Below are positions 19,915 through 29,553 of a stretch of DNA of 64,000 nucleotides, in pieces. Within the stretch, counting starts at the first letter, position 1. Every line of letters begins with the position of its first letter. Location of the stretch: positions 930,001 through 994,000 of the forward strand of contig NZ_JAUSWV010000002.1 of NCBI RefSeq assembly GCF_030815485.1, given 5' to 3'. This DNA is from Streptomyces rishiriensis (GTDB lineage: Bacteria; Actinomycetota; Actinomycetes; Streptomycetales; Streptomycetaceae). The notes under the pieces were generated by a model that did not search any database, was not told the origin of the DNA, and saw only the letters and a list, made by a program, of their open reading frames with translations. The position numbers and the translations under genes are program-made.

Positions 19915-20376
19915 GTGGAAGCAACCGAGGCCGTGGAGACGATCCAGCGGGAGATGACGAGCTTCGCCCGGCGGGCCCGTGCCTCGGCGGGGCGGCTGCA
20001 CCCCGAACTGTCACTGGTGTCCTACACGCTCCTCGGCCACCTGGAGGAGAGCGGCGGCTGCCGGGCCACCGACCTCGCCGCGCACTACGCCCTGGACAAG
20101 TCCACGGTCAGCCGTCAGGTCGGCGCCCTGGAGCGCGCCGACCTGATCGAGCGGCGCCAGGACCCCGAGGACCACCGTGTCCAGCTCCTCCACCTCACCG
20201 CCGCCGGCCGCCGCATCCTCGCCCAGGTCACCGAGAGCCGCCGCACGGCCTTCCGGGAACGGCTGGCGCAGTGGCCGGAGGCGGACCTGGAGCGGTTCGC
20301 GGAGTACCTGGTGCGCTACAACGCGTGGCCCGGGCCCGCCGCCGCGAGCCGACCGTCTCCCCCGGCGGCCCCCTGA
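19915..20376 (+). CDS. MarR-family transcriptional regulator
   Basis: A 153-residue winged-helix regulator. The recognition region is ATDLAAHYALDKSTVSRQVGALERADLIERR, here split as ATDLAAHYALDKSTV followed by SRQVGALERA, and the wing includes DPEDHRVQLLHLT. The start is GTG 19915 behind AGGGAGG. A near-palindrome at 19879-19893 suggests autoregulation. MarR proteins usually sense phenolic or oxidative ligands and repress efflux or detoxification genes; no such gene is directly downstream, since the next gene converges. Confidence 0.9.
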   Translation: MEATEAVETIQREMTSFARRARASAGRLHPELSLVSYTLLGHLEESGGCRATDLAAHYALDKSTVSRQVGALERADLIERRQDPEDHRVQLLHLTAAGRRILAQVTESRRTAFRERLAQWPEADLERFAEYLVRYNAWPGPAAASRPSPPAAP

Positions 20377-20391
20377 CCCCCGGCCGGCCCG

Positions 20392-21270
20392 CTACGCCAC
20401 CGGGACCGGTTCCCGCCCCTCCCCCAGCCGCTCAGGCACCCGGGCCGCCAGGAACGCCGTTCGGCGGCGCAGCCGGAAGCCCAGGGACTCGTAGAGGCGG
20501 ATGGCGTCGGTGTTGCGCGCACTCGTGTGCAGGAAGGGCGTCTCGCCGCGTTCGCGGATGCCGTGGGCGACGGCCAGGACCAGCCGGGTCGCCAGGCCCT
20601 CGCCCCGGAAGGCCGGGTCGGTGCAGACCGCGCTGATCTCGGTCCAGCCCGGCGGATGCAGCCGCTCGCCGGCCATGGCGATCAGGGCGCCGTCCCGTCG
20701 TATGCCGAGGTAGGTGCCGAGTTCGATGGTCCGGGCCTCGAACGGTCCCGGCTGGGTGCGGGCGATCAGGTCGAGGATCTCGGGCACGTCGGCGGGGCCG
20801 AGCCGGACCGCCTCGGGTTCGGGTGCGGCGACCAGCCCGTCGTCGACGAACTGCACGCCCTCGATCTGCAGGGTCAGCTCCCACCCGGCCGGGAGCTCAC
20901 CGCGGAAGCCGGGCAGCGGGACCTCCGCGCCGGGACCGGCGAGCGCCGCGAGATCGGCCCAGTCGTCCGCGTCCGGCTCGTCCGGCAGCGCGAGCCAGGG
21001 CGACACGTCGACGGGGTAGCGCAGCACCCGGCCCCGGCGCTCGGCGAAGTGCGCGTGCGGACCGGTGAGGGAGGCGAGGGCGGGATTGTCCAGGACGTGG
21101 CGGGGCTCGGTGCCGCGCGCCTCGGGCAGGCCGCCATGCCCCGCAGCCGGGCGGGGCTCACCAGCTCCCTGCGCCGGGACGGGCGTGGTTCCCGCGCCGG
21201 ACGTGTCGGAGGGACCAACGGGCTGTGCGTCTCCGGTGCCCGGGACCCGACGGGGCTCGACGGTGGTCAT
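20392..21270 (-). CDS. GNAT-family N-acetyltransferase
   Basis: A 292-residue protein. Residues 1-55 are Pro/Gly-rich and probably disordered. A middle domain with DNPALASLTGPHAHFAERRG precedes a C-terminal GNAT fold near 155-285. The acetyl-CoA loop is CTDPAFRGEGLATRL, followed by FLHTSARNTDAIRLYESLGF. This two-part form resembles the GCN5-related FeeM/YkkB-like group. The substrate is unknown. Its ATG overlaps the stop of the upstream quinone oxidoreductase (ATGA at 21267-21270), so the two are translationally coupled. Confidence 0.88.
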   Translation of the reverse strand: MTTVEPRRVPGTGDAQPVGPSDTSGAGTTPVPAQGAGEPRPAAGHGGLPEARGTEPRHVLDNPALASLTGPHAHFAERRGRVLRYPVDVSPWLALPDEPDADDWADLAALAGPGAEVPLPGFRGELPAGWELTLQIEGVQFVDDGLVAAPEPEAVRLGPADVPEILDLIARTQPGPFEARTIELGTYLGIRRDGALIAMAGERLHPPGWTEISAVCTDPAFRGEGLATRLVLAVAHGIRERGETPFLHTSARNTDAIRLYESLGFRLRRRTAFLAARVPERLGEGREPVPVA

Positions 21271-22199
21271 GCGTGCGCTCCGATCTCCAGGACGACCTTG
21301 CCCCGGGCGTGGCCGCTCTCGACCTCGCGCAGCGCCTCGCCCGCCCGCTCCAGCGGGAACGTCAGGGTGACGTGCGGGTTCAGGTCGCCGCGGACGACCA
21401 GGTCCGCCACCGCCCGCAGCACGGCCGCGTCGCGGGCGCGCGCCACCCGGGCGCCGCCCAGCCGCTCGACCTCGTCGGCCGGGGCTCCGGCGGTGATCAG
21501 CCGGGAGCGGTCCCGCACCAGGTCCGCCGCGTCCCGCAGCACCTCGCCGCCGACGAGGTCGAAGACGCCGTCGACGCCGTCCGGGGCGGCCGGCCGCACG
21601 CCTTCCGCCCAGTCCGGGCCGGACGGCACGTGCACGGCGCCCAGCGACTCGAGCAAGTCCTTCTTGCCCTCGCTCGCGATCCCCACGACCCGCACCCCGC
21701 GGGCACGGGCGATCTGCGCGACGGCGACGCCGACTCCACCGCCCGCGCCGGTGACCAGGAGCGTCGCTCCGGCCGGCAGGGCGAGCTGGTGCACGCCGTC
21801 GTAGGCGGTCGCGGCGGCCACGGGCAGGGTCGCGGCATCGGTGAACGACAGCTCGGCGGGCTTGTGCGCGGTGATGCCGGCGGCCAGCAGGGCGTACTCG
21901 GCGTAGCCGCCCGCGACCGCGGTGCCGAACACCTCGTCGCCGGGCGCGAACCCGGTGACCGCCTCGCCGGTCTCCTCGACGACGCCGGCCACCTCGTTGC
22001 CCAGGACCGCGGGGAAGGCGCGCTCACCGCTCTCGCCGGGGCGCCGGTAACCCGTGCGCTGCTTCCAGTCGACGGGGTTCACGCCCGCCGCCCGCACCGC
22101 GACGAGCACCTCGCCGGGCCCGGGCCGGGGGCGTTCCAGGTCGACGAGGGCCTCGGTCTCCGGGCCGCCGTACCGCGTGAAGACGTACGCCTTCGGCAT
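21267..22199 (-). CDS. NADP-dependent zinc-free alcohol dehydrogenase/quinone oxidoreductase
   Basis: A 310-residue medium-chain dehydrogenase of the quinone oxidoreductase type. It has the GroES-like N-terminal domain (AAGVNPVDWKQRTGY) and a Rossmann domain with VTGAGGGVGVAVAQIA. Structural and catalytic zinc ligands are absent. It likely reduces quinones or enones with NADPH. ATG 22199 is chosen because AGGAGAG lies 9 bases upstream; GTG 22208 would sit on the ribosome site. It is coupled to the GNAT gene by a 4-base overlap. Confidence 0.92.
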   Translation of the reverse strand: MPKAYVFTRYGGPETEALVDLERPRPGPGEVLVAVRAAGVNPVDWKQRTGYRRPGESGERAFPAVLGNEVAGVVEETGEAVTGFAPGDEVFGTAVAGGYAEYALLAAGITAHKPAELSFTDAATLPVAAATAYDGVHQLALPAGATLLVTGAGGGVGVAVAQIARARGVRVVGIASEGKKDLLESLGAVHVPSGPDWAEGVRPAAPDGVDGVFDLVGGEVLRDAADLVRDRSRLITAGAPADEVERLGGARVARARDAAVLRAVADLVVRGDLNPHVTLTFPLERAGEALREVESGHARGKVVLEIGAHA

Positions 22200-22407
22200 T
22201 GCTCCCACTCTCCTTCGCTGGCACCGGACCGCTGGACCGCTGGATCCGGGACGACACGTGCAAGAGCCGGGGGCCCGACGGCTATTCCCCGCCCGCGGGA
22301 CTGTTCATACGGGCTTAATGATCGGCGGGCGGACCGGGTGCGGAGCACCGCTGACATGCACGTACGGTGGATTACGTGAACATCCGCCGTCTCCCCGCTG
22401 GAACCGC

Positions 22408-23005
<598 letters not shown>

Positions 23006-23013
<8 letters not shown>

Positions 23014-23761
23014 GACCTTCACGCCTTCGACCCGGTTCGCGGTGCCCGGCCGGATCGCCGTGAGCAACCGGGCGGCCGCCCTGTGGCAGACGGCGACGCT
23101 GACGGAGATCCGCCCCGAGACCCCGCGGGCGGCCACCTTCCGCTTCGCGGTGCCGGCCTGGGCGGGGCATCTGCCCGGCCAGCACCTGATGCTGCGGCTG
23201 ACCGCCGACGACGGCTACACCGCGCAACGGCACTACTCGATCGCCTCCGCGCCCGACGACGACGGACATCTGGAACTGACCCTGGACCACGTGTCCGGCG
23301 GCGAGGTCTCGGGCTGGTTCCACACCCGGGCGCAGCCGGGTGACGAGGTCCAGGTGCGGGGTCCGCTCAGCGGCTTCTTCGCCTGGCCCGGCGACCGGCC
23401 CGCGCTGCTGATCGGCGCCGGTTCCGGGGTCGTCCCGCTGATGTCGATGGTGCGCCACCACCGGGCGCGCGGCCTCGACGTACCGCTGCGGCTGCTGGTG
23501 TCCGCGCGCGGCCCGGAAGAGCTGATCTACGCGCGGGAGTACGGCGCCGAGACGCTGCCCGTGTTCACGCGGAGCGCACCGGAGGGCGTGCCCGTGGGGC
23601 GGCTCGCGGCACATCACCTCGCTCCCCTGCTGGCCGAGGGGCCGACGGGTGGCTGGGAGGCGTACGTGTGCGGCTCCAACGCGTTCGCCGAGCACGCCTC
23701 ACGGCTGCTGGTGCGGGCGGGGCAGCCGGTCGACCGCATCCGGATCGAGCGCTTCGGCTGA
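23006..23761 (+). CDS. Ferredoxin reductase-like FAD/NAD(P)H oxidoreductase
   Basis: A 251-residue FNR-superfamily protein. FAD binding is marked by RHYSIASAP, NAD(P) binding by LLIGAGSGVVPLMSMVR, and the C-terminal YVCGSNAFAE is the usual third motif. No [2Fe-2S] domain is present. It starts at GTG 23006 inside the end of the molybdopterin gene, and the two together should form a reductase pair in which NAD(P)H electrons pass via FAD to the Mo centre. The natural substrate is unknown. Confidence 0.92.
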
Positions 23762-23915
23762 CCTCCCCGGCCGCCTCGTCGGGGCGCTCTTGCCCGCCGT
23801 GCCCCGCGCCACCGGCCGCCGAGGGGCCGACGTGAACGATGCGTGAAACGATGTACTCCGAACGGGGTATGACGCTCATGTGGGCACTCGTACGCGTGAC
23901 GGCGAGGAGGTCGAC

Positions 23916-24503
23916 ATGCGAGACCGGGTGCGCGGCCGGCGCGGGCGGGACAACCCGCTGCGGCGCCGGTCCGACGCGGTGGAGGCGTGGACGGCGCTGG
24001 CCGTGGCCGTGCTGCTGCTGGTCGCCGTGCCGCTGGTCGCGGTCTTCGCGGGCCGGTGGGCCCACGCCGACGCCCAGGCGGTCGCGGACCGGCAGCAGGC
24101 CGAACGCCACCGGGTGCGGGTCGAGGTCGTCGGCCACCTGCCCGAGACGATGCCCTCGGTGGAGGGCGGCAGACAGCAGACGTTCCCCGTGGCCGTGCGG
24201 TGGACCCCGCCGGGCGAACACCCGCGCACGGCCACCGCACGGGTCCCGGCGGGCACCCGCGCGGGCGACCGGGTGGACGTGTGGTTCGACACCCGGGGCC
24301 GGAGCGTCGGACCCCCGCCGAACGACACCATGGTGTGGCAGCACGCCCTCGCCATGGGCACCTGCGCGGCCGGGGGCACGGCGGGCGTGGTGCTGCTCGG
24401 ACATGCCGTGATCCGCCGGGTGGCGATGCGGCGCCGGCTGGACGAGTGGGAGCGGGAATGGGCCCGCACGGAGCCCCAGTGGACCCGCCGCAGGCCCGCC
24501 TGA
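23916..24503 (+). CDS. Two-helix membrane protein (Rv1733c-like), unknown function
   Basis: A 195-residue protein. Transmembrane helices lie near 24-46 (WTALAVAVLLLVAVPLVAVF) and 145-168 (ALAMGTCAAGGTAGVVLLG), separated by an extracytoplasmic beta region of about 100 residues. The C-terminal helix is charged and cytoplasmic (RRLDEWEREWARTEPQW). This arrangement is that of Rv1733c-family actinobacterial membrane proteins. ATG 23916 follows GGCGAGGAGG. The role is not known. Confidence 0.82.
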   Translation: MRDRVRGRRGRDNPLRRRSDAVEAWTALAVAVLLLVAVPLVAVFAGRWAHADAQAVADRQQAERHRVRVEVVGHLPETMPSVEGGRQQTFPVAVRWTPPGEHPRTATARVPAGTRAGDRVDVWFDTRGRSVGPPPNDTMVWQHALAMGTCAAGGTAGVVLLGHAVIRRVAMRRRLDEWEREWARTEPQWTRRRPA

Positions 24504-24589
24504 AGCTCTGACCAGGGTCTGGCGAGGCCTCCCGGTGCCCACGTACGGTGTGATCATTCGTCTGGGCACTTAACAAAAGGCGGTCCTTC

Positions 24590-25558
24590 ATGCCCCTGTT
24601 CGACCTGGCCGACGACGAGCTCCGCGGCTACCGCAGCGCGTCCGTCGAGCCCGAGGACTTCGACGCGTTCTGGTCGAAGACCCTCCAGGAAGCCCGCGCG
24701 CACGATCTGGACGCACGTTTCGAGCCGGTGGACACGGGCCTGACCACGGTGCAGGTGTACGACGTGACCTTCGCCGGGTTCGGCGGGCACCCCGTCAAGG
24801 GCTGGCTGACGCTGCCCGCCGGAACCGGGGAACCGCTGCCCCTGGTCGTCGAGTTCGTCGGCTACGGCGGTGGACGCGGGCTGCCGCACGAGCACCTGCT
24901 GTGGGCGTCGACGGGCCGCGCGCACTTCATCATGGACACCCGCGGCCAGGGCAGCGCCTGGGGCGGCGGCGGCGGCACCGCGGACCCGGTGGGCGGCGCG
25001 CCCTCGTACCCCGGTTTCATGACGCGGGGCATCGACGCCCCGGAGAACTACTACTACCGCCGGGTGTTCACCGACGCGGTGCGCGCGGTCGAGGCGGCCC
25101 GCTCCCATCCGCTGACCGACGCGGCACGGACCGTGGCGATCGGCGCGAGCCAGGGCGGCGGCATCACGATCGCCGTGGGCGGCCTGGTGCCGGATCTGGC
25201 GGGCATCGCCCCGGACGTGCCGTTCCTGTGCGACTTCCCGCGCGCCGCGGTACTGACGGACCGTCACCCCTACCGCGAGATAGGCCTGTTCCTCAAGACG
25301 CACCGCGGCCGCTCCCAGGACGCCCTGCGCACCCTGGCGTACTTCGACGGTGTGCACTTCGCGTCCCGGGGCTCGGCCCCCGCCCTGTTCTCGGCGGCCC
25401 TGGAGGACCAGACCTGCCCGCCGTCGACCGTCTACGCCGCCTTCAACGCGTGGGCGCACGAGGACAAGGAGATCGAGGTGTACGACTTCAACGACCACGA
25501 GGGCGGCGGCCCCTACCAGGAGGCGGCCAAGCTGCGCTGGCTGCGGTCGTACGCCTGA
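24590..25558 (+). CDS. Acetylxylan esterase/cephalosporin-C deacetylase (CE7, AXE1 family)
   Basis: A 322-residue alpha/beta hydrolase matching CE7 esterases. VVEFVGYGGGRGLP is the oxyanion region. The RGQGS signature is at residues 118-122, the nucleophile is Ser187 in GASQGGG, Asp lies in LEDQTCPPS and His in DHEGGG near the C-terminus. The family deacetylates acetylated xylo-oligosaccharides and cephalosporin C, usually in the cytoplasm, and no signal peptide is present here. It is followed 10 bases later by an NTF2-like gene. Confidence 0.93.
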   Translation: MPLFDLADDELRGYRSASVEPEDFDAFWSKTLQEARAHDLDARFEPVDTGLTTVQVYDVTFAGFGGHPVKGWLTLPAGTGEPLPLVVEFVGYGGGRGLPHEHLLWASTGRAHFIMDTRGQGSAWGGGGGTADPVGGAPSYPGFMTRGIDAPENYYYRRVFTDAVRAVEAARSHPLTDAARTVAIGASQGGGITIAVGGLVPDLAGIAPDVPFLCDFPRAAVLTDRHPYREIGLFLKTHRGRSQDALRTLAYFDGVHFASRGSAPALFSAALEDQTCPPSTVYAAFNAWAHEDKEIEVYDFNDHEGGGPYQEAAKLRWLRSYA

Positions 25559-25568
25559 GGCCCTGCGG

Positions 25569-25973
25569 ATGGACACACGGGCCGCCGCCGAGCGGTTCGT
25601 CGGGGTGTGGGAGCGGGCCTGGGCGTCGCACGACGTGCCGGCCCTGCTGGAGCTGTACGCCGAGACCTGCGTCCACCGGTCGCTGCCGTTCCGCGCGCCG
25701 CACCGGGGTCGGGCCGAACCGGCGGCCTGTCTGTGCTGGTCGTTCGCGGCGGAACGGGTGACCGACGTGCGCTTCTCGCCTCCGGTGGTGGGCGCGGACC
25801 GGGTCGCGGTGGCCGAGTTCCGGCTGCTGCCGGAGGAGGACGGGGCGGCCGGCACGCCGGCCGGCCGTGTGTGCGTCCGCTTGGACGAGGCCGGGCCGGT
25901 GGTCGGGTCACGGGGCTACTGGCACACGGCCGAGGGCCACCAGGAGCCGACGGGGCGGACATTCCTCCTGTGA
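25569..25973 (+). CDS. NTF2-like (SnoaL-fold) protein
   Basis: A 134-residue protein with the cone-shaped NTF2-like pattern: AAERFVGVWERAWASHDVPA, then LLELYAETCVHRSLPFR and VAVAEFRLL. Such folds serve as small enzymes (isomerases, cyclases, dehydratases) or ligand binders, and no catalytic signature is clear here. It begins 10 bases after the CE7 esterase stop, so it is probably in the same transcript. Confidence 0.8.
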   Translation: MDTRAAAERFVGVWERAWASHDVPALLELYAETCVHRSLPFRAPHRGRAEPAACLCWSFAAERVTDVRFSPPVVGADRVAVAEFRLLPEEDGAAGTPAGRVCVRLDEAGPVVGSRGYWHTAEGHQEPTGRTFLL

Positions 25974-26079
25974 CCGGGGCGCCGCCCTGCGCACTTCCCT
26001 CCAGTCCGACCAGTCGGTATGTTCGGGGTGCCCGGCCGCGGCGTAGCGGTCCGGGGTTCCGGCGGACCACGGAGGCCCC

Positions 26080-27246
26080 ATGTCCGAGCACGTGCCACAG
26101 ATCCACGGCCACTGCGACCCGCGGTTCGCGGCACTGCGCGCGGCCTTCGAGGAGAACTTCCGGGACCGGGGCGAGCTGGGCGCCGCGGTGAGCGTCACGG
26201 TCGACGGCGTGCCGGTGGCCGATCTGTGGGGCGGCTGGGCGGACGCGGCACGCACCCGCGCGTGGGAACGGGACACGCTGGTCAACGTGTGGTCGACGTC
26301 GAAGGGCCCGACGGCGCTGTGCGCGCACCTCCTCGCCGACCGCGGGTCGCTGGACCTCGACGCTCCGGTGGCCGCGTACTGGCCGGAGTTCGGCGCGGCC
26401 GGCAAGGAGCGGGTCCTGGTGCGCCATCTGCTGTCCCACCGGGCGGGCCTGGCCGGGCTGCGCGAGCCGCACTCGCTCGAGCAGCTCTACGACTGGGAGT
26501 TCACCACGGCGCGCCTCGCCGCCACGGAGCCCTGGTGGGAGCCGGGCACCCGGTCCGGCTATCACGCGCTCACCTACGGCTTCCTGGTCGGCGAGCTGGT
26601 GCGGCGGGTGTCGGGGCTGCTGCCGGGCGCGTTCCTGGACCGGGAGGTGACCGGTCCGCTGGGCGTCGACTTCACGATCGGGCTGCCGGAGAAGGAGGCC
26701 GGGCGGGCAGCCGAGCTGGTGCATCCGCGGGTCACCTCCGCCGGCGGACAGGCCGCGGTGTTCAGCAAGTTGGCCCCCGCGGCCCTCGCCGCCCTGACCA
26801 ATCCGGTGGCGGGCGCGAGCGAGGCGAACTCGCCGCGGTGGCGGGCCGCGGAGATCCCGGCGGCGAACGGCCACGGCACCGCGCGGGCGGTGGCCGCGCT
26901 CTACGGGATCTTCGCCGGCCGGGGTGCGTACGGCGGGCGCCGGATCCTCTCCCCCGAGGCGGCCGAACGGGTCCGCGAGGGACAGGGCGCCTGCCGGGAC
27001 CTGGTACTGGGGGCCGGGTTCGCGCACGAGACGGAGATCGGGCTCGGGCTGTGGCTCAGCGGTCCGAACGGATCGTACGGTCCCAACCCGCGCGCTTTCG
27101 GACACGACGGCTTCGGCGGCTCCTGCGGACTCGCCGACCCGGAGGCGGGGGTGTCGCTGGGATACGTGATGAACCGCATGGGGCCGCACATCGCCGACGA
27201 CCCGCGGAAGACGGCACTGGTGGACGCCGTGTACAGCGCGCTCTGA
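26080..27246 (+). CDS. Serine hydrolase of the beta-lactamase/EstB family
   Basis: A 388-residue class C beta-lactamase-fold hydrolase. The SxxK motif is STSK at residues 72-75 (WSTSKGP). The Tyr motif lies in SGYHALTYG, and the third element is HDGFGGSCG in place of KTG, as in EstB-like esterases. There is no signal peptide, so it is likely cytoplasmic, acting as an esterase or peptidase rather than a beta-lactamase. ATG 26080 is preceded by a GGAGG-like site. Confidence 0.9.
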   Translation: MSEHVPQIHGHCDPRFAALRAAFEENFRDRGELGAAVSVTVDGVPVADLWGGWADAARTRAWERDTLVNVWSTSKGPTALCAHLLADRGSLDLDAPVAAYWPEFGAAGKERVLVRHLLSHRAGLAGLREPHSLEQLYDWEFTTARLAATEPWWEPGTRSGYHALTYGFLVGELVRRVSGLLPGAFLDREVTGPLGVDFTIGLPEKEAGRAAELVHPRVTSAGGQAAVFSKLAPAALAALTNPVAGASEANSPRWRAAEIPAANGHGTARAVAALYGIFAGRGAYGGRRILSPEAAERVREGQGACRDLVLGAGFAHETEIGLGLWLSGPNGSYGPNPRAFGHDGFGGSCGLADPEAGVSLGYVMNRMGPHIADDPRKTALVDAVYSAL

Positions 27247-27321
27247 GCCCCGGCGCGGCGGGGGCGGGGCGACGGCGGCGGGCGGTCCGGTTTCGGCCGA
27301 TCGGGCCGCCCACCCTTCCCT

Positions 27322-27337
27322 ACTGGTTTAGACCAAT
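27322..27337. promoter_or_regulatory. DasR-type operator ACTGGTTTAGACCAAT
   Basis: It differs from the DasR responsive-element consensus ACTGGTCTAGACCAGT at two of 16 positions. It lies 65 bases before the GntR/HutC-type gene at 27402, where autoregulation would be expected. Confidence 0.6.
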
Positions 27338-27401
27338 GCTAGATCTGGTGGCGCACCGAGTCCGCACGACCACGGCACGTCACCTACAGGAGGCGCGCGG
27401 C

Positions 27402-28160
27402 ATGGCCCGCAGCACCACCCCCACCACCCCTCACGTCCACCCGTCCTGCGACGACCCGCCGTTGTACCGGCGGATCGCCACGGAACTGCTCGGCGAGCTG
27501 CGCGAGGGCGCCATCGCGCCCGGCGAACGACTGCCGGCCGAGCGACGGCTGGCCGGGCGTTTCGGCGTCAGCAGACAGACCGTACGGCAGGCCCTGGAGG
27601 TCCTGCGCGGCGAAGGACTGGTCGAGACCGACCGGCGGGGCAGCCACGCCGCCCTGCCGGCCGGGCCGCTCGGCACCCCGTCGTTCCTCGCCTTCCCCGT
27701 GGGCGCGCGAGCCGCGGACGATCCGTCGGCGGTGGCCCGGGCGGCCGTCAGCTGGGAGACGCCCCCGCCCGAACACGCCGAGGCGCTCGGACTCGCCCCG
27801 CACCGGCCGACGCTGGTACACCGCTACGAGTCCGCCCGCGCCGACGGACGCGGTCTGCGCACCGCCGTCACGTCCTTCTCCGCGGTGGCCCTGGCCGAGG
27901 TGGAGGAACTCGGCCGTTACCGTGACCGCGCCGACTCCGACGCTTCCGCGGAGCTGCGGCGGGCCTACGACTGGATGCGCCGGGCGGGCCTGACCCTGCA
28001 CCACCGGGACTGCATCACGCATCTCGACGACGACCCGTCGATGCGGGTCACCAGGCGGGTGCACGACCAGTACGCGCGCCCCCTGGAGATCACCGACCTG
28101 GTGGTGGACACCCGGCGGGAGGCGCTGGTCTACGCGTTCACGCTGCCCGCGGCCGGCTGA
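27402..28160 (+). CDS. GntR-family (HutC/UTRA) transcriptional regulator
   Basis: A 252-residue regulator of the HutC subfamily. The winged helix has YRRIATELLGELREGAIAPG, ERLPAERRLAGRFGVSRQTV and RQALEVLRGEGLV. A UTRA effector domain occupies about 90-250 (VHRYESARADGRG; ITDLVVDTRREALVYAFTL). This is the class of DasR, which responds to glucosamine-6-phosphate in streptomycetes, though the ligand here is not known. AGGAGG precedes ATG 27402. A strong DasR-like palindrome lies upstream, suggesting autoregulation or control by DasR. Confidence 0.9.
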   Translation: MARSTTPTTPHVHPSCDDPPLYRRIATELLGELREGAIAPGERLPAERRLAGRFGVSRQTVRQALEVLRGEGLVETDRRGSHAALPAGPLGTPSFLAFPVGARAADDPSAVARAAVSWETPPPEHAEALGLAPHRPTLVHRYESARADGRGLRTAVTSFSAVALAEVEELGRYRDRADSDASAELRRAYDWMRRAGLTLHHRDCITHLDDDPSMRVTRRVHDQYARPLEITDLVVDTRREALVYAFTLPAAG

Positions 28161-28176
28161 TCCCGCCGGGGCCGGC

Positions 28177-28905
28177 TCAGCGGTCCGTCCGGCGCGCCTC
28201 GACCATGCGCACCCGTGGACTTCCGTCGCTCCTCGTCCCGAACGCGGGCAGGGCGCGGAGGTCCACGCGGAACCCGGCACGCTCCAGCTCGCGCCGCACC
28301 TCACCGAGCCGGAAGGCGCGGTAGTACATCACGAACGGGGGCCGCCACACGGCGTTGCGCACCCGCATCACGGCGTCGAAGCCGAGGAGCGCCCAGAACG
28401 CCGGTGACGACGGCCTCGGCGGGGCCAGGACGGGGAACGCGAAGCAGCCGCCCGGCCGCAGCGCGGTCCGTACCCGGGCGAACAGGCCCGGCAGCTCGCG
28501 GGGCAGGAAGTGCCCGAAGGCGCCGAAGCTGACGACGAGGTCGAAGGCGGCGGTGAAGGGCAGGGCGCGGGCGTCCGCGCGCACCCAGGACACCGCGGGG
28601 CCCGCCGGGCGGGTCCGGCGGGCCGCCTCCGCCAGCATGCCCGCGCTGAAGTCGACGCCCGTCACACTCCCCCGGCACACCGTCGTCAGGACCTCGACCC
28701 CCGCGCCCGTGCCACAGCACAGGTCGAGGCCGTCCTCGTACGGACCGGACTCCTTCAGCGCCGAGGCGACCGCGTCCAGGACGGTGTCCGGCGTACGGAA
28801 GGGCGTGTGGTCGAACTTCGGCGCGAGGAGGTCGTAGCCGCGCTCGACGGACGACAGGGCCTGGACGGCGAGTTCGCGCAGGGTGGGGCCTTCGGGACTG
28901 AACAT
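28177..28905 (-). CDS. Class I SAM-dependent methyltransferase
   Basis: A 242-residue methyltransferase. The SAM-binding motif LDLCCGTGAGVEVL is near residue 62, VTGVDFSAGMLAEAARR and FDLVVSFGAFGHF follow, and the C-terminal part is family-specific. The substrate cannot be inferred. The start is ATG 28905, five bases after the stop of the PadR gene, so translation is probably coupled to it. It converges on the GntR regulator with a 16-base gap. Confidence 0.88.
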   Translation of the reverse strand: MFSPEGPTLRELAVQALSSVERGYDLLAPKFDHTPFRTPDTVLDAVASALKESGPYEDGLDLCCGTGAGVEVLTTVCRGSVTGVDFSAGMLAEAARRTRPAGPAVSWVRADARALPFTAAFDLVVSFGAFGHFLPRELPGLFARVRTALRPGGCFAFPVLAPPRPSSPAFWALLGFDAVMRVRNAVWRPPFVMYYRAFRLGEVRRELERAGFRVDLRALPAFGTRSDGSPRVRMVEARRTDR

Positions 28906-28910
28906 CCTCG

Positions 28911-29474
28911 TCAGCCTACGGCCGTCCGCCGCCTCATGAGCAGCAGGGCCCGTTCGCACCAGGCCTGGTTCGTCTCCTCGAAGGCGATGCCGGCCAGCAG
29001 CGTCAGATAGGGACCGATGCGGTCGGCCCCGGTCAGGTACGCCTCCTCGGTGCGTCCGTCGAGGAGGCGGTCGCGCACCCGCCGGTAGCGGTCGAGCTTG
29101 GCACGGGACCAGGTCAGGCGCTCCTCGACCAGGGCGCGGGTCGCCTCGGGGTCCACGCCGTCCATCGCCTGGATCCTGATCAGGAGTTCGTCGCGGATGA
29201 CGGTGGGCCGCCGCGGCGGGGTGGCCGCGAAGGCGTCCAGGTCCGCGCGGCCGGCCTCGGTGAGGGTGAACATCCGCTTGTTCGGCCGGCGTTCCTGCTG
29301 CACCACCCGCGCCTCGATCAGGCCGTCCTGCGCGAGGCGCTCCAGCTCGCGGTAGAGCTGCTGCGGGGTCGCGGGCCAGAAGTTGGCGAGGGAGACGTCG
29401 AAGACCTTCGACAGTTCGTAGCCCGAGGCCTCGCCTTCCAGGAGGGCGGCCAGGACGGCGTACTTGAGCGACAT
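28911..29474 (-). CDS. PadR-family transcriptional regulator
   Basis: A 187-residue PadR protein. The N-terminal winged helix carries KYAVLAALLEGEASGYELSK and FWPATPQQLYRELERLAQDG, and the C-terminal helical domain has ALVEERLTWSRAKLDRYRR. ATG 29474 lacks an obvious ribosome site, and the transcript may be leaderless or nearly so. It is divergent from an NTF2-like gene, with an inverted repeat between them that could be its operator. It is co-directional with the methyltransferase immediately downstream. Confidence 0.9.
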   Translation of the reverse strand: MSLKYAVLAALLEGEASGYELSKVFDVSLANFWPATPQQLYRELERLAQDGLIEARVVQQERRPNKRMFTLTEAGRADLDAFAATPPRRPTVIRDELLIRIQAMDGVDPEATRALVEERLTWSRAKLDRYRRVRDRLLDGRTEEAYLTGADRIGPYLTLLAGIAFEETNQAWCERALLLMRRRTAVG

Positions 29475-29488
29475 GTGGACACGGTAAC

Positions 29489-29507
29489 AGGACACGATTA
29501 TTGTCCT
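29489..29507. promoter_or_regulatory. Inverted repeat AGGACA-N7-TGTCCT, candidate PadR operator
   Basis: Six-base perfect arms separated by CGATTAT lie 15 bases upstream of the PadR start and 47 bases upstream of the divergent NTF2-like gene. The spacing and position fit PadR dimers, which bind two arms across the promoter. Confidence 0.45.
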
Positions 29508-29553
29508 CCGCACCTACTCAATAAATTGACTACTGATGCGGTGAGGTGATCCG

